64,000 bases of DNA from Bombyx mori. Its lineage: Eukaryota; Arthropoda; Insecta; Lepidoptera; Bombycidae. The stretch spans positions 5,422,231 through 5,486,230 of the forward strand of contig NC_085117.1 of the NCBI RefSeq assembly GCF_030269925.1, in the 5' to 3' direction. The notes under the pieces were generated by a model. It saw only the letters and a list, made by a program, of their open reading frames with translations, was not told where the DNA came from and did no database searches. Position 1 is the stretch's first letter. The number at the start of each line of letters is the position of its first letter. The translations under genes were made by a program, and so were the position numbers. This document shows, in pieces, positions 34,201 through 41,300 of the stretch.

Positions 34201-35482
34201 ATGAAACAGAAGTAGGAGGCTCTCACTACTAGCTCCCTAAGGGGACGTGGACTGGGCTTCGGAGCAACCCACTCTGTCCGGGCGTCGGTATCATATAGAA
34301 AGATTCGGTTCGCTTTATACAGTGGTTAGTGGTTACCGCTTTCCCACTCCGTAACCCGGATGAAGCTCGTACGGCTGTCTTCACTGAACTGCCCATGGAC
34401 CTACAACAGCTTCGTGCTTCGAGAAATGTGCATTGTCTAACGGTGTGCGGTGGGGTGCTCCGACAGGCGTGTCCGTCCCGCGCGGCGCTGCGCACGCACA
34501 CGCGCCGCACGCACCGCCTCGCACGCGCGCTGCGGAACCACGTGTGCCACGCCTGCGGGAAGGCCTACACGGTCAGTCATGGGTCCCTCGTAGATCAAAC
34601 CTTGCACATGTATATCGCTATCTCTTTTTAGTGTCACCTTTTCGTTTCATAAAAATTGATATAAGACAAAACTAGAGAAAAGATGCCTTCTCTAGTTTTG
34701 TCTTATAAGCGAAGGGCGCTCAGGTACTCCACTCAAATACACTGCGAAGTGCTCGTGTGGGGTCTGCGTGTCAATTGAAAGGTTCTGGTGTGCTGATGCA
34801 TGTCGCCCTCCTCCACAAACTGGAACGCTTCAAGCAAAGGGCTTTTTTATTCATTGCTTCGTCGTGTGATCGAATTCGCAGATCACATGGTGTTGAGTGG
34901 ATACCGGAGCTCATGGACATTAACCATTATCCACCTTGTGATCAGAGTTCGAAGTTGCAGTTTTAACAGTATAGCGGACACCCCACACTTCAAACCAAAA
35001 CGCATTACTGCTTCGCGGCTGAAATAAGCGGTGCGGTGGTAGCTACCCATGTGGACTCACAAGACCACCACTTGCACCAGTGATACTGTTGAAGCTGTTA
35101 TTGTATGAGTTTTGAGATGTCATGGAAGTGGTTCGTGAGTATTCAGTACGTAATTACTTGCAGCTGAATAATAGTCGACCCCCGCTATGGTACGACAGAA
35201 GCTCTACTAAATATCGCTAAGTGCTCACCATCGCTCATGGACATCAGCAATGCCAGAAAGCTAGCACAGATAAGCTGCTGCCGAGGATTCTTTCGTACCT
35301 GGTCTGAAGAAGCCAACAATGATCTTGGCCCGTTGCAGACGAAGAAGACTCTGGAGGGTCACGTGAGGTCGCACACCGGCGAGAGGCCCTTCGCGTGCAC
35401 GCGCTGCCCCTCGACCTTCCGATACGAAGCGGCCCTGTACAACCACAACAAGCTGGTGCACGCGGCGCGGCAGAAGACGTAG
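16769..35482 (+). CDS. ZAD C2H2 zinc-finger protein A
   Basis: Fourteen exons give 635 aa with every phase matching: 16769-16894, 18033-18146, 19278-19658, 20065-20182, 20409-20557, 21633-21761, 22405-22493, 30667-30789, 30906-31013, 31849-31969, 32548-32630, 33638-33755, 34467-34571, 35339-35482. Exons 1-2 encode a ZAD domain, the insect dimerisation and zinc-binding domain (CGGC at 14-17; LCWECIKKL in exon 2). Exons 3-5 are an acidic then basic linker with a likely nuclear signal (RSKRRNR, KKSRSK). Exons 6-14 encode about ten C2H2 fingers, such as CADCIVGFNHKSKLLNHMKKH, CELCGKTFRDKTSLRTH and CNKCGKRFVFKKAMEIHMITH, ending with a TGERPF-type linker and CTRCPSTFRYEAALYNH. Fingers are often split by introns. 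The role is presumably sequence-specific DNA binding in the nucleus; the target is unknown. Intron 7 hosts a BEL element. Confidence 0.9.
17379..17530 (-). repeat. RTE-like LINE 3' remnant
   Basis: TTCTTCCTGCTCTTATCCCA followed by ACATG..CTTTTCAATTC and runs of CACACATCCATCAC. It parallels the 3' part of 4757-4990 in the same orientation but is more decayed. Lies in intron 1 of zinc-finger gene A. Confidence 0.4.
17850..17915 (-). repeat. Bm1 fragment, old
   Basis: TGCTCTGCGGCAGAAGTAAG to CTCTACCACCAG is the central block of Bm1 on the - strand with many substitutions. Confidence 0.5.
18305..19130 (+). repeat. Unclassified repeat split by a LINE
   Basis: 18305-18429 and 19041-19130 are the two halves of one repeat that is also present, uninterrupted, at 47405-47585. 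The shared parts are AGCCACCATACAACAC / AATCTCGCTTAC on the left and CCTGAGCAATATCACTC / GGAAAATCTTCCCT on the right. A Jockey-type LINE tail sits between them. Confidence 0.65.
18430..19040 (+). mobile_element. Jockey-clade LINE 3' end
   Basis: The frame up to 18834 carries the Jockey C-terminus: RIAAGVPWFLRNVDLHDDL, then YLQSASLRHFEKAARDGNPL, then RRRPKHFITDLPDPL and a basic end. A 200-bp 3' UTR follows (CACTGAGTTTCTCG..CTCAGTGGGTCGCGTTT..AGATTCTGCGAAG..) and then an A-rich tail. Flanked by ACATTC at 18424-18429 and 19041-19046, consistent with target-site duplication. 5'-truncated. Confidence 0.8.
20592..20830 (+). repeat. Bm1 SINE, 3' half
   Basis: Starts CAGGTGGTGGGACGTC only 34 nt after the exon 5 donor of zinc-finger gene A, same strand, and ends CAATAAAAAA. 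Confidence 0.88.
21190..21447 (+). repeat. Moth repeat ending GGGTCGCTAGT
   Basis: Begins around TCTGTCTGTCTGT, has GGAACGGCTGGAACGATTTT and a GCCCCGCGGCGTCACCCGCG block, and ends AGCGAGGGCGGGTCGCTAGT. The end could form a short AGCGA/TCGCT stem before CTAG, as Helitron 3' ends do, but no 5' TC end was found. It lies in the intron before exon 6 of zinc-finger gene A. Confidence 0.4.
22085..22344 (-). repeat. Bm1 SINE, 3' half
   Basis: Lies in the intron before exon 7 of zinc-finger gene A. GATTTTAAT.CTTGTT occurs on both sides (about 22073 and 22367), possibly an imperfect target-site duplication. Confidence 0.85.
23548..24084 (-). repeat. BEL 3' LTR
   Basis: The downstream LTR in the element's own sense. 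Within it, GGCGTGTAAATAGCC occurs twice (about 23562 and 23614), each followed by TCCT and a GCGG. Confidence 0.95.
24085..24097 (-). promoter_or_regulatory. BEL polypurine tract
   Basis: On the element's sense strand, AAGGCGGGCAGGA abuts the 3' LTR. It is the expected plus-strand primer site. Confidence 0.75.
24264..27665 (-). CDS. BEL pol region (RT-RNase H-integrase)
   Basis: 1133 codons open in the same frame as gag-pro, beginning at the codon after the UGA (CTA at 27663-27665). The part just after the stop contains the BEL linker and the start of RT, with RPSKTTTKLRVVLDASA and GLSLNDVLHTGPNLQ. The catalytic LYMDDLVTS is about 284 residues past the stop. RNase H-like sequence follows (AFCDASLNAYGCVVY; AFSDSTIALSWI). 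The integrase has the HHCC-type start (HTGPDLL..CKSCFR) and the D,D,E core: CHTGVDYAGPF, YSDNGTNFVGA and GGLWESNIKSVK. It ends in a short basic tail. There is no own AUG near its start, so expression needs read-through of the UGA or the copy is disabled. Confidence 0.88.
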   Translation of the reverse strand, partial: LSSTVYIDNPPAFENTKIHSAFTLNKTFSSITHKDLESFLHKFWELEEIPHERHLSPEEAECENKYISTITRDNDGRYTVELPFSRNPADLGKSYAVAHRRFLSLERKFVQLPSLRDDYDIVIQDYISKGYLTEINDTAKETDNGYYIPHHAVIRPSKTTTKLRVVLDASAKTSSGLSLNDVLHTGPNLQADLFLLLLRFRLFPVALCADVEQMYLRIRVTTDHHKYLKILYRFKNDKLRIFAFNCLPFGLKSSPYLAMRTIRQLASEECYRYPEAASVAESQLYMDDLVTSLHEDISAIKLSKQLISLFKSGGFNLTKWASNSTAFLNSLPETHRSSVSFSDDANNTMKVLGLAWLPANDSFFMTSSNTNEKCTKRTILSLVARLFDVLGLVAPVILFAKLLIKELWNSKIDWDDTPPDTIIYRYSSLVKELPLLSTIAIPRHIGVSKDCEVNIVAFCDASLNAYGCVVYLHITDPTGDITLRLLCSKSKVSPVKITTLARLELCAALVLSKLVKLIYNAYNSLHPITAIYAFSDSTIALSWIKSSPHRWSIFVGNRIAQIQENLSPDRFFHINGKENPSDCVSRGLLPSQIINNSLWWQGPSWACYPISQWPIEPFVPCKSGSDIPEMKKSVTLTALTVVEDSPIYQLGLRISSWSKLLRCVVYVLRFIRKLPRNKFVTASDLNTAEKAIIRALQAKYFGHDIASIRKLDLPSKNIRKLSPFIDEDGILRIQGRLSGSDLPFETQHPALLPKHDHIINIIVDYFHNTNLHTGPDLLMSIIRQRFWILSARNVIRKRVHMCKSCFRVSPSHPTPMMADLPSSRVMEAKAFCHTGVDYAGPFKITLVRKRGHHSQKAYICLFVCLTTKAIHIELASDLSTDSFLAAFKRFISRRGPVSFMYSDNGTNFVGAKAQLDEMYKLLVSNNFISAWNDELTKYRIIWKMIPPRAPHFGGLWESNIKSVKTHLNRVIGAQILTYEEMLTVLNQIECLMNSRPLCLLSADPNPEILTPAHFLMSTPLQYLPASELSANQMSLTNRKALLDGLVNSYWRKWRLEYLHTLQVRQKWCTSDNPVKVGTVVLIHQDDIPPLRWPLGVIQEVYPGADNIIRVALVKTKSGFLKRPVVKLYPLPLE
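27666..29711 (-). CDS. BEL gag-protease
   Basis: 681 codons. Residues 1-80 are a coiled-coil-like N-terminus. About 115-300 is the gag core with PTISLPSFDGRSLEGWETFY, typical of BEL gag. Three Cys/His knuckles follow at about 327-394 (CDLC..YRC, CINCLSLSHTLKAC, CNNCKKYHHTLLC). The aspartic protease active site is DNGSQNNLI near 515, with Asn where most families have Thr or Ser. The frame ends in UGA followed by CUA. On cleavage it would give structural gag and the protease that matures the polyprotein. Confidence 0.9.
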   Translation of the reverse strand: MENRQLKKLIAKNNLVFAQINDLYNKSKNISEFDSELIETFLAESESIDDMRVRFESNLDDINDLNLKQNPEVEPEYAALSSFDTLYNYVRRARNKITIGNSSNVMRTTAAINVTLPTISLPSFDGRSLEGWETFYQAFKANIHDNPQLSDAQRVQYLMGKLTHSALKLTAGIIPTGETYNIIWSNLISKYQDKRALGCHYLNNILDLKNCSPTANSLNMYIEKISSSIAALKQLNLLDLTDFILLQCSLRRLDPQTLHSFEASVRGIEIPTTEMFIKFIQDQIKILERSAPKCNIEKSKNHKSFISSSYNDPVRTERVNKPVSLSTCDLCSSSHHTQLYRCNEFKNIISPQERYDFIKSHKGCINCLSLSHTLKACQSKLTCNNCKKYHHTLLCFGNKRANQKSKSVPSPSNDYADMDRQVSRSQVHGIPSDAARPDYGRSQVQSQPVVQSYDHHDAASNTCLHSNRTIQQQNNTTATTLTHSSEIKSNSNILLSTAQIYAHSNKGERKIVRCLIDNGSQNNLITVNCCKLLKLPIIPLNNSYIRGIGLTARPIHGYVYLNIESRFSPNKYYIHALVVDCITDKLPAYFINSSNMNHIRNLPLADSNWNVPGVIDMVLGAQLFPYIYLGNRIDTGSLAPPAVETTFGYVLMGDVPEVSYTGIMKPQHDNFSVINDNNTSL
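29916..29932 (-). promoter_or_regulatory. BEL primer-binding-site candidate
   Basis: The element's sense strand reads TGGTCCTGCGAGCCTGG starting 5 nt after the 5' LTR. It begins TGG, as expected for pairing with a tRNA CCA end. I do not assign the tRNA. Confidence 0.55.
29938..30474 (-). repeat. BEL 5' LTR
   Basis: Drives transcription leftwards, antisense to the host gene. It contains a perfect splice-donor consensus on its sense strand, CAG|GTGAGT, with the cut at 30207/30206. Confidence 0.95.
31161..31239. repeat. (AC)n microsatellite
   Basis: About 80 bp of AC repeats with a few CGCAC/CCGCAC interruptions, in an intron of zinc-finger gene A. Confidence 0.95.
31270..31490 (-). repeat. 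RTE-like LINE 3' remnant
   Basis: CCTGGGGTCCGCGCAACATG followed by CACTCC..ACACATATCGTC..CAATCCATCCATTTCTTC parallels 4757-4990 on the same strand. It is a different, strongly decayed subfamily. Confidence 0.45.
31580..31820 (-). repeat. Bm1 SINE, 3' half
   Basis: Lies 28 nt before the acceptor of exon 10 of zinc-finger gene A, so SINE sequence makes up most of the 3' part of that intron. Confidence 0.88.
32049..32190 (+). repeat. Jockey LINE 3' UTR fragment
   Basis: TTTCTCGCCGGGTCTTCTCA..GATCCGGTGGTAGATTCTGC..CACCTACACGTCAAGGAGA; the same 3' UTR as 18836-19040, without the A tail. Confidence 0.75.
32706..32755 (-). repeat. Tiny Bm1 remnant
   Basis: GTGCCGACTCGCAATACGCC followed by CTACCACCAG. 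Only the 5' edge of the usual truncated copy is recognisable. Confidence 0.35.
33908..34110 (-). repeat. Bm1 SINE with internal loss
   Basis: The AACGCATTACTGCTTCACGG block is deleted, so ..TTCAAACC joins directly to AGAAATAGGCAGG. It lies between exons 12 and 13 of zinc-finger gene A. Confidence 0.8.
34661..34706. repeat. Perfect 19-bp hairpin
   Basis: ATAAGACAAAACTAGAGAA (34661-34679), an 8-nt loop, then its exact reverse complement (34688-34706). It is in the last intron of zinc-finger gene A. Confidence 0.85.
34866..35083 (-). repeat. Diverged Bm1 SINE
   Basis: From CAGATCACATGGTGTTGAGT to CAAGACCACCACTTGCACCAG. Many changes throughout, but the AAACGCATTACTGCTTCGCGG core is intact. In the last intron of zinc-finger gene A. 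Confidence 0.7.
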
Positions 35483-35601
35483 CGACTCCAGGTGCCTCCA
35501 TCCCGACGGTGCTGACACCGGAGCTAATGTCACGGCAACGCTCGATCTCTACTTATAGGCATTGTGAATTAATTAGTCGTTATAAACTTTGTAATTACAA
35601 A

Positions 35602-35607
35602 AATAAA
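35602..35607 (+). promoter_or_regulatory. Poly(A) signal of zinc-finger gene A
   Basis: AATAAA 120 nt after the stop codon, the first such hexamer downstream. Confidence 0.6.
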
Positions 35608-36118
35608 TTGCTTGTTTTTCGCCTGGTTGCGTGAAGAACAGACATATTTGAAGAAAGTTTTTTTTTCTTTGTTATATCTCGCCAGATATTTTTGAGTTCG
35701 TTTGAAGAAACATTGGTTCCGGTTCTATCTGAACAAGCAACACACAGATGGGGACTCCTCCCTCCTTAGATACCCCAGTCGCGACCCCCATGTGTAGATG
35801 TCCCGGTCGACCCTCCCCCCTCCCTGTGTAGACACACTGTCGACACCGTTCCACTGTTGTTGTCGGAAACGGTCATCGAGCGAGCGCGATGCTAGCTGTT
35901 GCACTCCGACGTTCTAATATAATATAAAGGTAGTGTATTTATTCAGTCGCAGTATTTATACACGCAGACCCGCTATCAGCTCAGCGGCCACAGCACAGGA
36001 CACGGCTGAACGTAATTCATAACATTTGACGTCACTCAGGGACAATACAAAGGAGCTAACCATAGACCATGCGACACAAAACTATTGGCCACATATGACA
36101 TGAAAACAGTTTTATGTA
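35608..36118. other. Intergenic, no gene seen
   Basis: No exon supported. A palindromic-looking TTTGACGTCACTC at about 36026 is a CRE-like octamer, but similar sites recur in non-genic parts of this window. Confidence 0.4.
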
Positions 36119-36985
36119 CACATTTAAACCTGAAGAAACACTAAATAGACAAAATAAAGCAAATCACAACTTCACTCCTCGCGTCTTTTTTTTTTAGGAA
36201 TTTTATGACCTGGTTACTAAGATCTTTAGGTCAAGTCTTATTTTAATTTATATTCTTATTTTTATGAAAAATGATAATATGGAGTGAAATGAAATGAAGA
36301 TGATTAATTTGAGACATTGATCAACTGAGATGAAATTAAATGAAATGACATGAGATGATATAGGATGAAATATAATCCCAGTAAAATGGCGGTTATGTAC
36401 TGAGACTTTTTCAGTAGGCTTTTTGGAGGATCACGAGAAGCTACGTCCAGCGACAATGTTTCATTTTTCCACATTTGTGCATTCCCAGATATTAAACAGT
36501 TCATAAACCACCGTTATTATACATTTAAACCTGTTTTTTATTTTATTTTTTATCCTACCTAAGCTGATAGCCTTGAGAGGCTATTTCAGCGTAACCGTGG
36601 CTAGTAAGTGAGCTCACGGGGCTCAAACCTGATGACGATGCTAACACGAACCCTAGCAAGAGCCGTGCTTCCCAGAATCTACCACTGGATCGGAAACGCG
36701 ACCCACTGAGAAGATTCGGCGAGAAACTCAGTGGGCTGTGTCTGAGAGTTAATTTACTCGTCGAGCCCTTCGTCGCAAGCGACGGGTTCGACGAGAACGG
36801 TGACCGGTGCTTGAAGTACCTAGAAGCACCGTTAGTGGATCGGGAGGATCCGAGATGACGTGTTTTGGGCGACGTCGACTGCTTTCCATTCTGTCCGCAG
36901 GATCGGGATAAACCTGAAGAAACACTAAATGTACAAAATAAAACAAATCACACAACTTCACTCCTCGCGTTCACGCCAAAAAGTC
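36119..36985 (-). repeat. Family E retroposon copies, one split by LINE
   Basis: 36119-36185 is the 5' end of one copy (on the - strand). 36186-36533 together with 36909-36985 is a second, near-complete copy cut by a LINE tail. Family E starts with a TTTTTGGCGGGAACGCG-type module, has a GAGATGAGATG-like middle, and ends CCAGGTCATAAAA plus an A run, about 365 bp in all. Other copies lie at 45270 and 51841. Confidence 0.7.
36534..36908 (-). mobile_element. Jockey LINE 3' end inside family E
   Basis: Same family as 18430-19040, opposite strand. The coding tail (RRRPKHVISDPPDPLTVLL) and the 3' UTR are kept. TAAACCTG flanks both sides (36526-36533 and 36909-36916), a clear 8-bp target duplication. 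Confidence 0.85.
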
Positions 36986-36998
36986 ACCGATTCTAATA

Positions 36999-38006
36999 CC
37001 GGTCACTCACATTCGCACGAATACGCAAACCCGCAAGTGTAGGACGACATTTGCGAATGATTATGCAAAGTTTTCGCTGCATTCGTGGTTTTCCAAGCTG
37101 TGTCGGTTTTTTAACAAACATCAAAGCGCGCGAACCGCGATCCTTCGCGTAGTCTCCCACACATTCGTGTGACCAGTAGCACCTAGGATTGCGAAGGCAA
37201 CGGAAGTTTCGCTATTTTCATAGATCGTGACGTCTACTGTGTAGCGTATTTTCATCAAAATAAATCCCATAGTAGTCGTCGTCCCATTGTAGTCGTCGTG
37301 GCCTAACGGATAAGACGTCCGGTGCATTCGTATTGAAGCGATGCACCGCTGTTCGAATCCCGCAGGCGGGTACCAATTTTTCTAATGAAATACGTACTCA
37401 ACAAATGTTCAGGATTGACTTCCACGGTGAAGGAATAACATCGTGTAATAAAAATGAAACCCGCAAAATTATAATTTGCGTAATTACTGGTGGTAGGACC
37501 TCTTGTGAGTCCGCGCGGGAGGGTACCACTACCCTGCCTATTTTCTGCCGTGAAGCAGTAATGCGTTTCGGTTTGAAGGCTGGGGCAGCCGTTGTAACTA
37601 TACTTGAGACCTTAGAACTTGTATCTCAAGGTGGGTGGCGCATTTACGTTGTAGATGTCTATGGGCTCCAGTAACCACTTAGCACCAGGTGGGCTGTGAG
37701 CTCGTCCACCCATCTAAGCAATAAAAAATAAAAAAAATAAAAATATAAAAACAGCATGGCTGTTAATGATGTCTGGGAAAGAATTTAAAACTCTTTTTCT
37801 CTTCAATGTTCTATTGACGAATTAAAAAGGAGGAGAAATTCGTGAGACATTCGTAAGCAAATGTAGGAGGAAGCGCAAACGGGTTCGCAAATTGAGTACT
37901 GAACCCATTTGCATTGCACAGCCGCTAAGTTTGCGAATGAATGTTTGACGGCCCTTCGTACATTGTAGGTACGAATGTTTGCGTCTATGTGAGTGGCCGG
38001 CATAAC
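36999..38006. repeat. Candidate DNA element with nested Bm1
   Basis: The left end CCGGTCACTCACAT..ACGCAAAC and the inverted right end GTTTGCGTC.ATGTGAGTGGCCGG pair imperfectly over roughly 30 bp. TTTGCGAATGA-type motifs recur further in on both sides. A Bm1 SINE occupies the middle. No target duplication could be confirmed. Confidence 0.45.
37289..37740 (+). repeat. Bm1 SINE, full length
   Basis: The best full copy in the window. The tRNA head (GTAGTCGTCGTGGCCTAACG, then GCTGTTCGAATCCCGCAGG), whole body and A-rich tail are all present. Confidence 0.93.
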
Positions 38007-38364
38007 AGTGGGTCCTATTGCGTTCCAGAGCACAGAGAGTAGATACAGGCATGAAACATACCTACTCAAATAGAAAAATAGTGTACACGTTATATTTATT
38101 AAAATAATACCCTGAGAATCGAACATATTTAACAACATTAAATAGTTTAACTCTCGTACTCTATTAAAATTATATGTCGTAAAATAAAACGCAATACACA
38201 CAAAAAATAAACATATAAATAAAATTATTATGCCAAAGTATTTTTAACTTTCTTTGACATTTGATAATGCTAAAAATATCGTTAGCTTAAACTTCGAGTC
38301 ACGGAACACAAAGTAAATATTATGATTCTTTGCGATCAAAAATTTTGAGAGTCCTTTTTAAAAA

Positions 38365-41300
38365 ATGCGATTGATTAGACTATTACAAAGATTAAAGGTC
38401 ACTATAAAAACGCCAAACACAGTGTCGAAACGACCTTACTGTGATAACGTGCCTAAGCCGCTCCGTAGTTTGAAACCCAAGTCTACTAGAGATACAGTTC
38501 AGCATTATGTAGATTCCTTTCGCGTTAGGACTGTCGGAGGAAATGGAGGTGACGGCTGCATATCCTTCCTAAGTGTATGGTGTAAAGATCACGCCGGTCC
38601 GGACGGTGGCGATGGTGGAAATGGAGGTCATGTCATATTTAAGGTTAGAAACTGGATCACTCCTTGTGAATTTCAAATTAAATAACAATTATCCTTCGGG
38701 TATATTGAAGCCTGATTAAAAGCAAAAGTGAAAGCACTAAAATTAATATAGAGCTGCATTTTACGAATGAAGACTTTTTATGTGACAATTATATTTTATA
38801 TTTACCTTATTTATTATCATTATATATTAAAATGTAAAAAAATTTAATCATGGTGGTGGGACCTTTCGAGAGTCCGCACGGGTAGGTACCACCGCCCTAG
38901 CTATTTCTGCCTTGAAGCAGTAATGCGTTTCGGTTTGAAGGGCTGGGCAGCCGCTGTAACTATATTGAAATCTTAGAACTTATATCTCAAGGTGGGTGGC
39001 GCATTTACGTTGTAGATGTCTATGGGCTCCAGTAACCACTTAACACCAGGTGGGCTGTGAGCTCGTCCACCCATCTAAACAATAAAAAAAAAAATTATAA
39101 TTGGTCGAATGTTTTAGGCAACAAATTCTGTACGAAGTTTAAATCATTGTAAAGCAGTCATACAAGCGAAGCCCGGAGAGAAAGGATTCAACAAAGACTG
39201 CAGCGGCAAGAATGCTGGACACGTCATTGTCAATGTACCAATAGGTAAGTCTACTAAACATTTTTGAATAACATTCAATAAAATATAAGATATTGTGAGT
39301 ATTGCATCCTCAGGCACAAACTAATGTTATTAGTTAATTATATAATATGTTGCCAACGGTGGTTTACAAATGCAGTTACGACCCGATATCCCAAGAGGGA
39401 TGTTATTTGATTGATAAATTAAACAAAACTGAAATCTTCATAAAACACACTTTTCTTCATATACTTTCCTGCCGTCGCCCTGCCTGCCACCAAAGAAGAG
39501 TTAATCCTTACTACCATGAGCTTCTGGGTTCATCTCAATCACTTTGAGTTTCCAGTTATCTTTCCTGCCATATAACCACTAGACTCTGGAATGGGACCCC
39601 CTCCACTGAATTAATTATATACCTAGTCAGGTCATAAATTCTGTCACATGTTTAATGTAAAATAATTGAAACAAGTTTATTCATTATGTAACCATTCATA
39701 TACCAAAATGAACTTAACAAAACATAGATTCTTATGACACTAAAGTTTATTCAAAATGACCTCCGTGATTTTGGATACAGGCCTTCAATCTGCGCGGCCA
39801 GTCTATCGCAGCACGAACGAGGTCCATGTCAATATCGGCGGCTGCCTTAATCAAGGATGTCTTAAGTGACTCCAAATTGGAATGAGGCTTTGAGCACGCC
39901 TTTTCCTCCAAGTGTTGCCATATCTTGTAATCTAACGGATTCAAATCTGGACTGGAGGAGGGCCAGTCTTCGTGCCGGATGAAGTCGATTTCACGCGCCG
40001 CCAGCCAGTCTTGTGTGCTCTTTGCTCTATGAGCTGGCGCCGAATCTTGTTGGAATACCCAGTGCCTGTTATTGAACATGGTATGAGAAACAGGTTCCAC
40101 AAGGTTCGTCAGGACTCTATTTTGATACACAACTGCATTCGTTTTTACACCTTTCTCACAAAAATGTACCTCTGTTAAGCCCCAATAAGAAACTCCCAAC
40201 CATACCATGAGCGAGGATGGAAAATGACCTCGTTGGACACGCGGAATACGGTTGCTCGCTTCTTCACTATTGTGTGCGTACACCTTATCATTTTGTTTGT
40301 TGTAGCTCTCTTCTACGGTAAAAATTTTTTCATCCGAAAAAATAATTTCCCGATATTTTTTTCCCGCGTACCGCTTCAACAAAGCGCGGCATCTCTTCAG
40401 TCTCAGGTCCATTAGACGAGCATTCAAACGATGTCCTGTTTTTCTTCGATATGCCCGAAGCCCTAAGTCTTCATTTAACACCCTTTTCACCGTGGTTCTG
40501 CTTAACCCCATCTGAAGGGCCAACAGTTTCTGCTTACGTTTGGGATTTCTTTGAATTCGCGCCTTCACAGCTTTTATCACTGCTGGAGTCCTAACAGATC
40601 GAGGCCACCACTTCTTGACCTGTCATCTACACTAGAGTCTTCATTGTATCGTTTGATGGTACGATAAACGAATCTTTTGGTTATATTCAAATTTTTCAGT
40701 ATGTTAAAAATTTGAATTGGCGCGTAACTGCAACGATGCAACGCCATAACTGCAACACGGTCTTCTTTAAGCGTCCACTCCATATTTAAAAATGAGTATA
40801 ATTCTAAAAGTATACATTTTTATTTTCATGAACAATTCGAAATTCGAATTCAATAAACTTTTTTGTGGCCAGCATTCTAAAAGAAAAGTTTTTACCGTCT
40901 GACAATACTTATGACCTGACTAGTTATATTGGAGATTCTAAGCGATGATGCCATGTTTCACTATACAAAACTGTTGTACAAGATATCCAATAACCTTTGC
41001 ATTTTTAGGTACAATAATAAAAAACCAAAATGGTCAAGTGATTGGGGATTTGGACAGGGAGGGGTTGATGTTTGTTGCGGCGCGGGGTGGGGCGGGAGGT
41101 AGAGGAAACAAATTTTTCCTCACGGACACAGAACAGGTAACAATATCTATGTTAATGGCAAAATTAATAAAAAACTAAAATTATAAACATTAACCACATT
41201 CAGTACACATTGAATGTGATAGTGGCAGCCTTGACCAGTGGTACTGTGGTCAACCAGTCTAGGAATTGTTGAAACAGCATGGGATGTGTCGTGGGATATG

